Assembly (NCBI RefSeq): GCF_027366395.1
Contig: NZ_CP114771.1
Span: 4,030,001 to 4,094,000 of the forward strand
Length of the DNA: 64,000 nt
Reading direction: 5' to 3'
Source of the DNA: Endozoicomonas sp. GU-1
GTDB taxonomy: Bacteria; Pseudomonadota; Gammaproteobacteria; Pseudomonadales; Endozoicomonadaceae
Of this stretch, positions 1-9,178 are shown piece by piece. The translations under genes were made by a program, and so were the position numbers. The stretch's first letter is position 1, and the number at the start of each line of letters is the position of its first letter. Below the pieces are notes generated by a model that worked only from the letters and a program-made list of their open reading frames with translations, was not told where the DNA came from and searched no databases.

Positions 1-1374
1 GCACCGTCCTCAACGGCCCGCTGGAAATCATAGGTGGAGACATAATCCCCAAACACCTTGGCGGTAATCTGGTCATCGCTGAACAACGGCGTTCCGGTAA
101 AGCCAATAAAGCTGGCGTTTGGCAGGGCGTCACGCATATTCAGCGACAGGGTGCCGTACTGGGTGCGGTGTGCCTCATCGGTCACCACAATAATGTCGTT
201 ACGGTTGGAATAGGGGACCGTTACCTTCTTGTTGAATTTCTGTACCAGTGTGAACACATAGTTCTTTTGTTGTCCCAGTAACAGTTGCAGGTCATTACCA
301 CTTGCGGCAACACAGGGGTCTTGGTCATGGTTGACCAGCCCGCACCCGGCAAAAGTGCTGTAAATCTGGGTATCCAGATCGTCCCGGTCCGTCACGATCA
401 GAAAGGTAAAATTCCCCCCCCAGCTTGCGATGCACCTTGCGGGTAAAAAAAACAATGGAATAGGACTTGCCAGAGCCCTGGGTATGCCAGAAGACCCCAA
501 GCTTCCGTTCCCGCGCTTCCCGCTCAACCACCGCCTGAACCGCTTCATTCACCCCCAGAAACTGATGGTTTCCTGCCACCACCTTAATTAACTCACCGGA
601 ACTCTCATCAAACAGAATAAAGTTCTCAAACAGGTCCATCAGGTTGGTTTTGCTACAGGTGCCTTTTAACAGTGTGGCCATATCCACCACACCCGGCTCC
701 TCCTCGTGCAGACGTTTCCAGTTATTAAAATGTTCATACCGGCTGGTCAGGGAGCCGATTTTGGCTTCAATGCCATTGCCCAGCACAATAAAGGCATTGT
801 GATGAAACAGATGGGGGATGGTGTCTTTATAGTCAGACAGGTTCTGGTCGTAGGCGGCACGCAGCTCTTTATGGACATTCTTCAGCTCCATAAACACCAG
901 CGGGATGCCATTGACAAAGCCGATAATATCCGCCCGTCTTCGGTAGATATCGCCCCGTACCCAGAATTCCCGCACCACCAGGAAATGGTTATTCTCCGGG
1001 TTATCGAAATCAAACAGCCGCAGATACTTTTGCACCCGCTGCCCGTTTTCATCCTGACAGGTAACCTTCACCCCTTTTTTATGCAGTGCCGCTTTCTCCT
1101 GGTTGGCGGCCAGCATGGACGATGAACTGCTGATGCTGACCACCTCCTGCAATGCATCCCGATAAGCACTATCCGGCAGGCCGGGGTTCAGTTTGATCAG
1201 TTGTTCTGCCAGATAGCGGGTCAGCACCACTTCTCTATCGGACTTACGACCAAGGGTACCTTCTTTACCAAAAACCTCATTCTGGGCAAAGATTGACTCA
1301 TTCCAGTTCAGGTCCTGAAGCAAAAAGTCGGCTGTGGGCTCTTGTGCCAGGGCATCCTCGGTCGTCCTTTTCAT
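1..1374 (-). pseudogene. hsdR: Type I restriction enzyme R subunit, frameshifted and cut by the window edge
   Basis: This is the motor and nuclease subunit of a type I restriction complex, which translocates DNA using ATP and cuts far from the recognition site. The first reading frame has a nuclease-type D...ELK motif near residues 145-165 and a Walker A motif TQGSGKS at residues 298-304. It breaks at a run of eight G (plus-strand C 414-421) and ends at 325. With seven G the frame continues cleanly to the left edge through VVTDEAHRTQYG (DEAH box) and GFTGTP, both expected in HsdR. The start codon overlaps the hsdS stop by four bases, so it is the last gene of hsdM-hsdS-hsdR. The break may be sequencing error, slippage or real inactivation. 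The C-terminus is outside the window. Confidence 0.9.
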
Positions 1375-2504
1375 GGGGTTAGTTCTCCGTTCATTAGGCG
1401 GGGTAGCAGCAGGTCGCGGGCTTGGGTGAGTTTACGATTCATCAAAGCTAACTTGTCAACTTGCTCAAAAGTTTGCCCTACTATCTCGGTAAACTCATTG
1501 ATCAGGGGCTGGGTTGGCCTTAAAAATGGAATGCGATGAAATGTATCCACAACTATCGCATCAAAGACAGAGCCGCTGGCTCTTGCCCTGAATTGCTCTA
1601 TGGATGATTTCAATGAACAGTACAGGAATTGTTGGCTGATCTCATTCTTGCCCTCAAGCGCATAGCAGGACTGGTTCATCGCCATTGGCTGTTGAGCAAA
1701 ACTAAGCTTCCCAACAGTTCCGCGAGCAGTGATGAATACTGTATATTTTGGATACAGCTTGCTATTGCATTTGTCTAAACCAAGCTCCGTCAGGGTCTTT
1801 TCTGTTGAAAACGTGAAGGCGCAGTCTGTGGTGTCTTTAGGTGTAAAAAATGGAATTGAACCATTCCAGTATTCAGCCACTTTGGTTTTTGGAGTACCAC
1901 CACTCATTATTTCCATAGCATTACTGGCTGAAGTTTTCTCCCAGCCTTCCGGTAACCCATCCGTTATCTTGGCATGCTCATGGCCGGGAAAGCGTAAATG
2001 AACAAACCACTCCTGATAAAGCAGCCGGGCAGATTCTTCCAGTAACTGAATACGACGACGGTTGTTTTCGATCAGGTGGTCATAGGTCGATAGAAAATCG
2101 GCAATACTCTCTTCTTCACCGATTGATAAATTTGGAGCTAGAATGCTGCCTAAGTGGTTTCTATTAAGTGTTGGAACGCCTGAACCAGCATTAAATCTTG
2201 TAAAATCTACACTGCGAAGAAAATAGTAAATAAATTTTGGGTGATGACCGTTGAAGTCTTTAACCCATAGTGTTGTGTTTAAAGGCCAAAATGGTTCTGT
2301 AATGTACTGACCTCCACCAATACTTCCACTTCTACCTATCACAACGCCTGGTGGAGATACTTTAGCCTCTGAGTGAAACCCATTGATGGATGTGGATGCA
2401 ACTACCGGAACGGAACCTGGTTTTCGGAGTCGCTCGGGCAGATCAAACCCTCTTTGAAGCGTTATTAACTCCGTTAGAGGAATGCGGTTTTTTTGTCTAA
2501 TCAT
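1371..2504 (-). CDS. hsdS: Type I restriction-modification specificity subunit
   Basis: HsdS gives the complex its DNA target. At 377 residues it has the normal length, with two target-recognition halves: one near the N-terminus (starting around LITLQRGFDLPERL) and one after residue 185 (starting around GWEKTSASNAMEIMSGGTP). Each half is followed by a conserved helical segment, the first containing AARLLYQEWF-like sequence (SARLLYQEWFVHLRFPG) and the last ending ARDLLLPRLMNGEL, the usual C-terminal signature of the family. The start overlaps the hsdM stop by four bases (ATGA), which suggests translational coupling. The recognition sequence cannot be read from the protein. Recognition domains diverge quickly, so the two halves are expected to differ from related strains. 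Confidence 0.93.
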   Translation of the reverse strand: MIRQKNRIPLTELITLQRGFDLPERLRKPGSVPVVASTSINGFHSEAKVSPPGVVIGRSGSIGGGQYITEPFWPLNTTLWVKDFNGHHPKFIYYFLRSVDFTRFNAGSGVPTLNRNHLGSILAPNLSIGEEESIADFLSTYDHLIENNRRRIQLLEESARLLYQEWFVHLRFPGHEHAKITDGLPEGWEKTSASNAMEIMSGGTPKTKVAEYWNGSIPFFTPKDTTDCAFTFSTEKTLTELGLDKCNSKLYPKYTVFITARGTVGKLSFAQQPMAMNQSCYALEGKNEISQQFLYCSLKSSIEQFRARASGSVFDAIVVDTFHRIPFLRPTQPLINEFTEIVGQTFEQVDKLALMNRKLTQARDLLLPRLMNGELTP

Positions 2505-4717
2505 ACCCCCAACCCCTCAAAGTTACGGGCAATCTTAGCCGCCAGTTCCACCGCTTCCTGATTCAGACCTTCCATCTCAATATGGATATCTTTCAGCACC
2601 GCCTCAAAATCAAAATCTGCATCCACCGCTTCCGGTGCCACACCCACATAGCGCCCTGGCGTCAGGCTCCAGTCGGCGGCTTCAATCTCTGCCAGTGTGA
2701 CCAGCTTTACCAGCCCTGCCACATCACACAGGCGAGCTTCCGGAAAGCGGGACAATAGCCAATGAGCCTGCTGGTGGCAGTAGCGCACCTGTTTAAGCTG
2801 TTCAACGGCCACCTTACGCCACTCTTCAATGGCTTTGCCATTACGCTGCAATTCAGTGCGCCGTTTGCCCAGACCGTTGATCTCATCCTTCAGGGTTTTC
2901 AGCTTTTGCTCATGGCTGACCATGGCGGCTACATCGGCGGTACCGGCTTTCATGGTCGCCGATAGTTCATTGGCTTCCCCATCCTTAGCCAGCAATTCTT
3001 CCCGAATTTGGCGGATCGCCTGTTGCGTCATACCTGTTGCCAGCTTAACGGCATGGTCCACATCCTTAATCAAATCACGACAGGTGTCGGCAAAAGGCCG
3101 GTAGGCCTGCTCAAGCTGATGCACGTCATCCAGCGGCAGATCACCGGCTGCCGGGCGACAGGGAATAACCTGCTGCTTTAATCCGGCCAGGCTGGTGCAA
3201 AGCTGGTCAAGGGTGCGATTGAAACCCTCCAGATCAAGGTCAGGCGGTGTATCCAGATCGGTCACGGCACCACGCAGGGTTTTCAATTGGCGTTGCATTT
3301 TGACCGCACACCACAGCAAACCCCGCTGATGTTGGGTTGGTAACAGTGCATCGGTCAAACGAATCAGGGTTTCATTCAGATACTCAATCACCAGCTTAAT
3401 AAACCGCCGATACTCTCCCCGGTACAGCCAGACAATCGCAGTGAGGTTCTGCTGTTGCTCTGGGCTGAAGTCAAAAATCTTGCGGGTCATTTTGCGGTAG
3501 ACATTACGGGCATCAATCATCAGCACCTTGTCTTTGTGCTGCGCCGGTTTTGCCTTATTCAAAAACCAGAGCTGGCAGGGCACCGAACGGGTGTAAAAGA
3601 AGTTACCCCGGATATCCACCATCACATCCACATCACCGGTCTTGACCAAATCGGCTCTCACCGTCGCTTCATCCCGCCCGGCGCTGGATGCCTGGGAGGA
3701 CATAACAAAGCCCGCTTTGCCCGTGCTGTTCAAATAACTGTAGAAATACTGAATCCACAGATAGTTGGCATTGGGCACCTTTTTGCTTTTGTTCTCTCCG
3801 GGCAGGCCGAAGGGCAGGCGAGGGTCATTCTTTACCTTGTCCGCCGCCACTTCATCCACATTAAACGGCGGATTGGCCATTACATAATCCACCGTGCCGA
3901 ATAGCCCGGCATGAGGGTCTTTGTAGTAAGTGATGGCACTGTCGCCCCCTTCTACATTACCTTCCAGGCCATGCACCGCCAGATTCATTTTGGCCAGGCG
4001 AGTGGTCACACGGTTTTTCTCATGGCCAAAAAAGGTAAGCTGCTGAGGGTTCTGCTTGTGACGCTCCATAAAGTGGGCACTTTGCACAAACATACCGCCA
4101 GAGCCACAGGCCGGGTCAAAAATCTTGCCGTGGTCAGGTTCCAGAATATTAACGATCAACTGCACCAGTGACACCGGCGTAAAAAACTCACCACCATCGT
4201 GCGCCCCCTGATCGGCAAACTGGGTGAGGAAGTATTCATAGATACGGCCAAAAATATCACCGCTGGCTGTTTGCAGTTCTTCCGGGTTCAGGGTGTTCAG
4301 CAGGATTTTCAGAACATCGTTGGGGATATTGCGGTATTCCTGTTTGGGCAACTGACCTTCCAGGTTTTTGTATTCCGACTCGATGGACTCCATCGCCTGA
4401 ATAATGGCACCACTGCGGTCGTCAGCATCGGTCAGGGCAACCAGGTAATCGAACTGAGCTTCCGGTTTGAGGAAAATGGCCCCTTTCCCGGAAAAGTCCT
4501 CCTTGGTCACATCACGGGTCTTGCCACCACGACTGGGAAGGCTGGCAACAATATCACGCCGTGCAGCAAGGAACCGGCTGTAAGCATGACGCAGAAAAAT
4601 CAACCCCATTACCGGCAGAAAATACTCATTACTGGCCAGTTCAGAATTACCACGCAACGTGTCAGCAGCCTTCCACAGTCGTTTTTCGATGGCTTCGATA
4701 TTTTCCAGTTGGGACAT
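2501..4717 (-). CDS. hsdM: Type I restriction-modification DNA methyltransferase subunit
   Basis: HsdM transfers a methyl group from S-adenosylmethionine to adenine N6 at the target, protecting host DNA and forming the core of the restriction complex. The N-terminal helical domain is followed by the cofactor motif FDPACGSGGMF near residue 200 and the catalytic motif NPPFNV near residue 280. At 738 residues it is longer than many HsdM proteins (about 500). The extra C-terminal third is charged and largely helical, including a probable coiled coil around residues 570-650. It is the first gene of the operon, and hsdS follows with a four-base overlap. The start at 4717 is the first methionine and fits the family N-terminus. 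Confidence 0.93.
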   Translation of the reverse strand: MSQLENIEAIEKRLWKAADTLRGNSELASNEYFLPVMGLIFLRHAYSRFLAARRDIVASLPSRGGKTRDVTKEDFSGKGAIFLKPEAQFDYLVALTDADDRSGAIIQAMESIESEYKNLEGQLPKQEYRNIPNDVLKILLNTLNPEELQTASGDIFGRIYEYFLTQFADQGAHDGGEFFTPVSLVQLIVNILEPDHGKIFDPACGSGGMFVQSAHFMERHKQNPQQLTFFGHEKNRVTTRLAKMNLAVHGLEGNVEGGDSAITYYKDPHAGLFGTVDYVMANPPFNVDEVAADKVKNDPRLPFGLPGENKSKKVPNANYLWIQYFYSYLNSTGKAGFVMSSQASSAGRDEATVRADLVKTGDVDVMVDIRGNFFYTRSVPCQLWFLNKAKPAQHKDKVLMIDARNVYRKMTRKIFDFSPEQQQNLTAIVWLYRGEYRRFIKLVIEYLNETLIRLTDALLPTQHQRGLLWCAVKMQRQLKTLRGAVTDLDTPPDLDLEGFNRTLDQLCTSLAGLKQQVIPCRPAAGDLPLDDVHQLEQAYRPFADTCRDLIKDVDHAVKLATGMTQQAIRQIREELLAKDGEANELSATMKAGTADVAAMVSHEQKLKTLKDEINGLGKRRTELQRNGKAIEEWRKVAVEQLKQVRYCHQQAHWLLSRFPEARLCDVAGLVKLVTLAEIEAADWSLTPGRYVGVAPEAVDADFDFEAVLKDIHIEMEGLNQEAVELAAKIARNFEGLGV

Positions 4718-5078
4718 GCTTTCTCCAGGGCGTTCAACGCAACTTTCAAGACAATAATGGCAGCCCCGAATAAGAATATTGTTCGTGGAATGCTCAGAGC
4801 CTGCTCAGTGATGATGAAACGGATTATTCTACTGGTTGCGGAGTAGGGCTTCTATAGCGGTGTTTTGTGGTTATTGATCCATGGTCCAATAAAGTGGTAG
4901 TTTATGTGCTCCCGGCGATAGGCTACATCTCGTTGCTTATCCTCATCTGCGTCACATTGTGATTTATAGATGGCTGTTAGCTGACTCTGACTCATTGTTC
5001 GCTCTCATCCTCTCTGTTGGTTTTAAGGTCATGCGCTTTGCGCTAGGTACGCCGGGGCTTGAGATGAGGAGGATAATT
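4718..5078. other. Intergenic region between hsdM and the reverse transcriptase module
   Basis: No gene is seen. The segment must hold the divergent promoters of hsdM and of the reverse transcriptase module. A nine-base complement between 4940-4948 and 5062-5070 could pair with the purine-rich ribosome-binding region before the small membrane protein. Some defence reverse transcriptases use a structured RNA encoded beside the gene, so this is the first place to look for one, but no clear stable fold was recognised by eye. Confidence 0.4.
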
Positions 5079-5255
5079 ATGAAGAAATTCGATTATCGCC
5101 TGGCTCGGGAGCGTGTAAAACTCGCTAGTGACATAGTAAAGCTGGGCACCCGCCTTGCTTACTTTGGAATAGCCGTGTTTGCGTTTCTGAGCGTGGCTTT
5201 TAACTACTTCAACCGACACCAAAATCATGCCTTCCTACCCCAAATGGGTCAGTAA
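5079..5255 (+). CDS. Small single-span membrane protein of the reverse transcriptase module
   Basis: A 58-residue protein with a charged N-terminus, one hydrophobic helix (about residues 27-43, LAYFGIAVFAFLSVAFNYF) and a short tail. The ATG at 5079 is preceded by GAGGAGG at good spacing, far better than any upstream start. Its last 29 bases overlap the start of the reverse transcriptase gene in another frame, implying coupled translation. The function is not recognised. In phage-defence operons small membrane proteins often act as toxic effectors or anchors, so an effector role is possible, but this is inference from position only. Confidence 0.6.
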   Translation: MKKFDYRLARERVKLASDIVKLGTRLAYFGIAVFAFLSVAFNYFNRHQNHAFLPQMGQ

Positions 5256-5994
5256 ATTTGAACTTAAGCCTGGAGTCTGGGTTTTTGTACCTTCCAAGGA
5301 ATCTGTTAATGTCGGCAGATCAATTAAGGATGTCTTAGAAGGTTGCTGGTTTGCCCCCGGTTACTACTACCATCTTAAGAAGGGCGGCCATGTTAAGGCT
5401 CTTAAGTCTCATACGTCCGGTAAATTTTTCATTCATCTTGATCTGAAGCGCTTTTTCTACGCTATCAACCGAAGCAGAATCACACGCTCTCTCAAAGAGT
5501 ATCTTGGCTATGAGAAGGCTAGAGAGATTGCCATCGCCTCCACTGTGCCTGCACCCGACTCTCAAGAGCTGGCTTATATTTTGCCGTTTGGGTTTGTCCA
5601 GTCGCCTATACTGGCGTCAGTCTGTTTGCGCCACAGTAAACTCGGTACTGTGCTTCATCGATTAAGCAAGGCGAAGGGGACTGAGGTCAGTGTTTATGTT
5701 GACGATATTGTTATTTCCACTCAGTCATTGGAAACGGCAGAAGCAGCATTAACTCAGGTAAAAGAAGCAGCAGAAAGGTCTCGTTTTCCCTTGAATACGG
5801 ATAAGGAAGAGGGACCGGCAGAAAAGGTCACTGCTTTTAATATCGAGCTTTCCCACTCATCTTTGGTGTTGAGTGATCAGCGTTTTGATAAGTTTCTTGA
5901 GATCTATCAGTACTCTGAAAACTACCATCAAATAGCGGGCATATTGGGTTATATCGAGTCGGTCAACCATCAGCAAAGCCTCAATATAAAATAA
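5227..5994 (+). CDS. Short reverse transcriptase, candidate defence-associated (UG/Abi-like)
   Basis: A 255-residue RNA-directed DNA polymerase. Visible motifs are motif A HLDLKRFF with Asp72, motif B LPFGFVQSPILA at 119-130, and the catalytic YVDD at 157-160. A short palm and connection region follows (FNIEL near 204). There is no group II intron maturase or endonuclease domain and no fused effector. The LPFGF-QSP form of motif B and the stand-alone short architecture resemble the UG/Abi reverse transcriptases linked to phage defence more than group II intron enzymes; I cannot assign a subgroup. It sits between a small membrane protein and an unknown 390-residue protein, next to a type I restriction system on an island, which supports a defence role. 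Confidence 0.85.
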   Translation: MPSYPKWVSKFELKPGVWVFVPSKESVNVGRSIKDVLEGCWFAPGYYYHLKKGGHVKALKSHTSGKFFIHLDLKRFFYAINRSRITRSLKEYLGYEKAREIAIASTVPAPDSQELAYILPFGFVQSPILASVCLRHSKLGTVLHRLSKAKGTEVSVYVDDIVISTQSLETAEAALTQVKEAAERSRFPLNTDKEEGPAEKVTAFNIELSHSSLVLSDQRFDKFLEIYQYSENYHQIAGILGYIESVNHQQSLNIK

Positions 5995-6022
5995 GTACAG
6001 CGAAAGCTGCCTGGCAGGTAGT

Positions 6023-7195
6023 TTGTCGGCCACAAAAAACATGAGGTATGTTTTGTCTAAGACGATGCCCATAGCCCCGGTTTTTTTCCTGCCAGTCCCC
6101 CTGTTTGTTCAGTTTTGGGGTGGCCCTAAAGGCACTGCCATTTTACGTCTTATTGAGCGGGAAACTGGTGTAAGCATTGGTATCAGTGATAAGACACTTC
6201 GTAAGAACTTGCTTGAATATCCAGTTAAAGCACCTACCAAATCTATGCAGGGCAAGCTAGCTCGATGGATTGAAAAGCTTACAGAAAACCCAAGACTTAA
6301 GCTGATTGTTGAGTTTGGTTTTAGGCAACTTTGGGGGATGAGAACCGGTGAAGCTGATTGGCGTGGGATGCTATATGGCCTATCGAATAGTTCGGGAGGA
6401 GCACTTTTTTCACAGACGATCTCATACCTTAAACAGATCTTGGATGAGGAATCCGCCTACTACAAAAAAGCGCGTAACTATAAAGACCAGCCTGCAGAAC
6501 TTCTTGAGTGTTTGTATCAAGAGCCATTTTATTATCGCTATGGTTTGCCTATACCTGATCAACTACTGGCGGAGGCTACAAGAGAGTCGCCATCAGATCC
6601 TATTCAACATCTCATGAAGCAAAAGATGATAGCTCATAGTCTTATGCACGGTTGCATCAGCTTGCAGATGGATATTCTTGCTTGTGCTGAGGTTGAGTGG
6701 CTTTCGGAGAACTTGTCCGCAGAACCCGAGGAAAGTCGTTATAGGTCAATTCTTGGTCAGATATTGCCAGCTCCCATGGATGATGGTGAAAGTGTAACCA
6801 CCCCGGTAGAAATGTACTTTATACAGGTGCGTAAAGATTTTGGTTATGAGTCGTGGCATGACATGGCTGAGTACGTCCCCATGGATGCTGGCGCTGAAGC
6901 GGATATTGAGAGTAAACGAAGAAAACTTGTGGACTGGACCCAGGCTAAACGTTTGCCCAAGGTAGAGGTTGTGGATGAGTTTCTGGAATCACTGATCCAC
7001 AGGCGTGGGGATTATGACCCGATCTATTATCAACTGCTTTATCCTGCTGCCGCATTTATAGAAAGGTTGCTTCAATTATTTTTACCGGGTATCCAGAAAC
7101 TGGAATTATCAGTAGAAGATGTTGCTGCAATGTTTGGTACTTTTCATGAGCATTTTGAGAGGCATAAAAAAGCGGCCATCCTGAAATCAGAATGA
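6023..7195 (+). CDS. Unknown protein of the reverse transcriptase module
   Basis: A 390-residue protein with no domain I recognise. It begins 28 bases after the reverse transcriptase stop on the same strand, so it probably belongs to the same operon. The frame opens at TTG 6023, which has AGG six bases upstream; ATG 6041 is an alternative start without a clear ribosome-binding site. The sequence looks mostly helical and charged, with a short hydrophobic stretch near the N-terminus (PIAPVFFLPVPLFVQF). There are no obvious catalytic motifs, signal peptide or repeats. Position suggests it works with the reverse transcriptase as partner or effector; that is inference. Confidence 0.7.
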   Translation: MSATKNMRYVLSKTMPIAPVFFLPVPLFVQFWGGPKGTAILRLIERETGVSIGISDKTLRKNLLEYPVKAPTKSMQGKLARWIEKLTENPRLKLIVEFGFRQLWGMRTGEADWRGMLYGLSNSSGGALFSQTISYLKQILDEESAYYKKARNYKDQPAELLECLYQEPFYYRYGLPIPDQLLAEATRESPSDPIQHLMKQKMIAHSLMHGCISLQMDILACAEVEWLSENLSAEPEESRYRSILGQILPAPMDDGESVTTPVEMYFIQVRKDFGYESWHDMAEYVPMDAGAEADIESKRRKLVDWTQAKRLPKVEVVDEFLESLIHRRGDYDPIYYQLLYPAAAFIERLLQLFLPGIQKLELSVEDVAAMFGTFHEHFERHKKAAILKSE

Positions 7196-7211
7196 CCACC
7201 TTTGTGGAGGG

Positions 7212-7352
7212 TTACTTATCCTGTTGGTTGGGGTTCATCTGCTTACCCCGGTTACCATGAACCTGAGAATGGGGCCTGTTTTGCCCGGAGGTGCCTTTAT
7301 TGGCATTACCCTGGTCAGATTTGTGGTTTTGCTGTGTACGAGAATCAGTCAT
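7212..7352 (-). CDS. Tiny basic protein with an NPN motif
   Basis: A 46-residue hydrophilic protein rich in Gln, Asn, Lys and Gly, ending GNRGKQMNPNQQDK. The ATG at 7352 is preceded by GGAG with an eight-base gap. The ending resembles the RxNQxNPNN motif of small proteins that are widespread in marine gammaproteobacteria and of unknown function. It is followed upstream on the same strand by another tiny protein with NPNND motifs, so the two probably form a pair. Function unknown. Confidence 0.55.
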   Translation of the reverse strand: MTDSRTQQNHKSDQGNANKGTSGQNRPHSQVHGNRGKQMNPNQQDK

Positions 7353-7382
7353 TGCTTTAACTCCACATAATGAAAAAAGGTA

Positions 7383-7532
7383 TTACTCGTCGTCATCACC
7401 CAGGTAACTGTCGTTATTAGGGTTATGAGCATCCGCCCAGTCATCCATATCAGCGTCGTTATTTGGATTGTTGATATCCGACCAAAGATCCAGCTCTTCT
7501 TTGCTCATATCATCGGTATCTGGACCGCCCAT
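7383..7532 (-). CDS. Tiny acidic protein with duplicated W-D-NPNND motif
   Basis: A 49-residue, strongly acidic protein starting at ATG 7532 behind GAGGAGG, a much better start than the longer open frame to 7676. It contains an internal duplication: LWSDINNPNND and DWADAHNPNND, spaced 17 residues apart. It shares the NPN core with the basic tiny protein just downstream. The opposite charges of the pair suggest they could bind each other, which is speculation. It lies between the recombinase and the reverse transcriptase module. Confidence 0.6.
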   Translation of the reverse strand: MGGPDTDDMSKEELDLWSDINNPNNDADMDDWADAHNPNNDSYLGDDDE

Positions 7533-7645
7533 GGCGAACCTCCTCATTTCATGAAAATTAATGGCAATCGTTTTCTGATTGCCGGAAATAAGGTTATTTG
7601 AAGAGAGTAGGGCTAGATAGTGATACGCCACGGGAAAATTCATCA

Positions 7646-9001
7646 CTACCGCTGAAGTGCTTCTTGATGATTCCACTTCCGTCCGGTCAGTGCATGGCTC
7701 AGTTTTCGATTAAATAGCTTGAGAGCAGCACGCTTTCTGTGAATATGATCATGACGATCGTAATGTTTTTGAACGACACCGGTCTGGTCATGAGATTGGA
7801 GCAGATCATTGTCTTCAGGTCGAACGCCTGCATCAGTGATGAGATTGGTGATCGTGCGCCGGATATCACGGGCAGTGAACTTTTCCGGTTCTGGCAAGCC
7901 AAGCTCCGCTGACTTATTTAAGCGGTGTTTATGCCAATATTTAAAAATATTTTTCAGGGAGTCCAGCCTCATAACTTCCCCCTTGCCGGTATAAAAAGGG
8001 CCGGGTAAATCTTCATTGTGAGCTTGGACGATTCTCATGATCCTGATCATTCGTGCAGTCATGGGAATGGTGTGAGGTCTGGGTTTGCCTTTCCCTTTTT
8101 TCTCCATCAGAGTCATGGTTCGGCGCTGAAAATCATAATCCTTCCACTGGCTCCGCAGCAGCATCTTGGGCCTCTGCCCTCCTGAAGCCACCATCATTCG
8201 TACCAGACAAGTACTGATAATGCCCACCTTATAAGTGTGATGAATATTCAGGTAAAAATCCCTCAATTCATCTTCAGATAAAACTTTGTCGTGGGTCTCA
8301 TTGGCGTTGGTATCTTTTTTTACAATGCTGACGGGGTTGGAGGAAAGGTTAAACCGCTTACCACCCTTTCTGGCAGGGTCATAATCCGCATTCCCACCAT
8401 ACTGAAAGGTCGCATGAAGGTAGGTTCGGACTTTATCTGCCTGCGAACGAGCATCACGATCCAGTACTGTGCGAATAATCTCTACAATATCATCAGGCGT
8501 AATATCCCGTGCCTTCTTTCTCGCCAAGTGCGGATACTGAGTCAGAACATTTTTATCAAGAGCCCGTCTAACTTCCTGAACGCTATCTTTTCCATTGCGC
8601 TCCATGTCCTGTAAATACGCTTCGATCAAGTCAGCCAATGATCCACGGGTCGCTTCAATCTCTTTTTGCCTCTGAGCTTCAACCTGAGCAAGCCTGGCCT
8701 TATCTGCTTCTACTTCCAGGTGCTGCTTGAGATCCTGCTTGCCAATTTCCCGCTTGGTCTTTGCCAGGTCATTCGCTTTTTCACGGCACTCAACCAGCTT
8801 GTAACCAGCACCAGCCTTCGACTCTTTGTAAGGGCCAATCTGGATAAGGGTTGGTCTATTGCCAGAGTAATAGCGGTAGTAGCATTGAACGGTTCCCCGT
8901 TCCCGCCAAAATACGATTGCGCCGTTACCACGCCCCAGCGATTCCGTTTTGGTTTTACCTTCAACGGTACTGCGGACTTCTGCGTCCGTAAGTATTTTCA
9001 T
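7646..9001 (-). CDS. int: Tyrosine recombinase (P4-like island integrase)
   Basis: A 451-residue site-specific recombinase that would excise and integrate the island. It has an N-terminal arm-binding region, a helical core-binding domain (about residues 115-230) and a C-terminal catalytic domain. Catalytic residues visible are Arg in SGGQRPK, the second Arg in FTARDIRRT, His in LLQSHDQT and the nucleophile Tyr in QKHYDRHD. The usual His of the HxLR box is replaced by Arg (ARDIR), a variant common in island integrases. The gene begins about 180 bases from the partial tRNA-Thr at 9179-9223, the expected attachment site, and reads away from it. Confidence 0.92.
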   Translation of the reverse strand: MKILTDAEVRSTVEGKTKTESLGRGNGAIVFWRERGTVQCYYRYYSGNRPTLIQIGPYKESKAGAGYKLVECREKANDLAKTKREIGKQDLKQHLEVEADKARLAQVEAQRQKEIEATRGSLADLIEAYLQDMERNGKDSVQEVRRALDKNVLTQYPHLARKKARDITPDDIVEIIRTVLDRDARSQADKVRTYLHATFQYGGNADYDPARKGGKRFNLSSNPVSIVKKDTNANETHDKVLSEDELRDFYLNIHHTYKVGIISTCLVRMMVASGGQRPKMLLRSQWKDYDFQRRTMTLMEKKGKGKPRPHTIPMTARMIRIMRIVQAHNEDLPGPFYTGKGEVMRLDSLKNIFKYWHKHRLNKSAELGLPEPEKFTARDIRRTITNLITDAGVRPEDNDLLQSHDQTGVVQKHYDRHDHIHRKRAALKLFNRKLSHALTGRKWNHQEALQR

Positions 9002-9178
9002 TATTCTGTGACCTACTTATTTTTTTACTATAGGGTAACACTATAGGTTATAAGTCGGATCGGATGAAACAGAATGGGCGTTCTGATATCTTATGATTCT
9101 ATGAAAATAAAGGCTTTCAGTGTAGTGAAGTGAAAGGTAAGACACTATGATTTATTTTGGGACTACGGTTTTTGAGCT

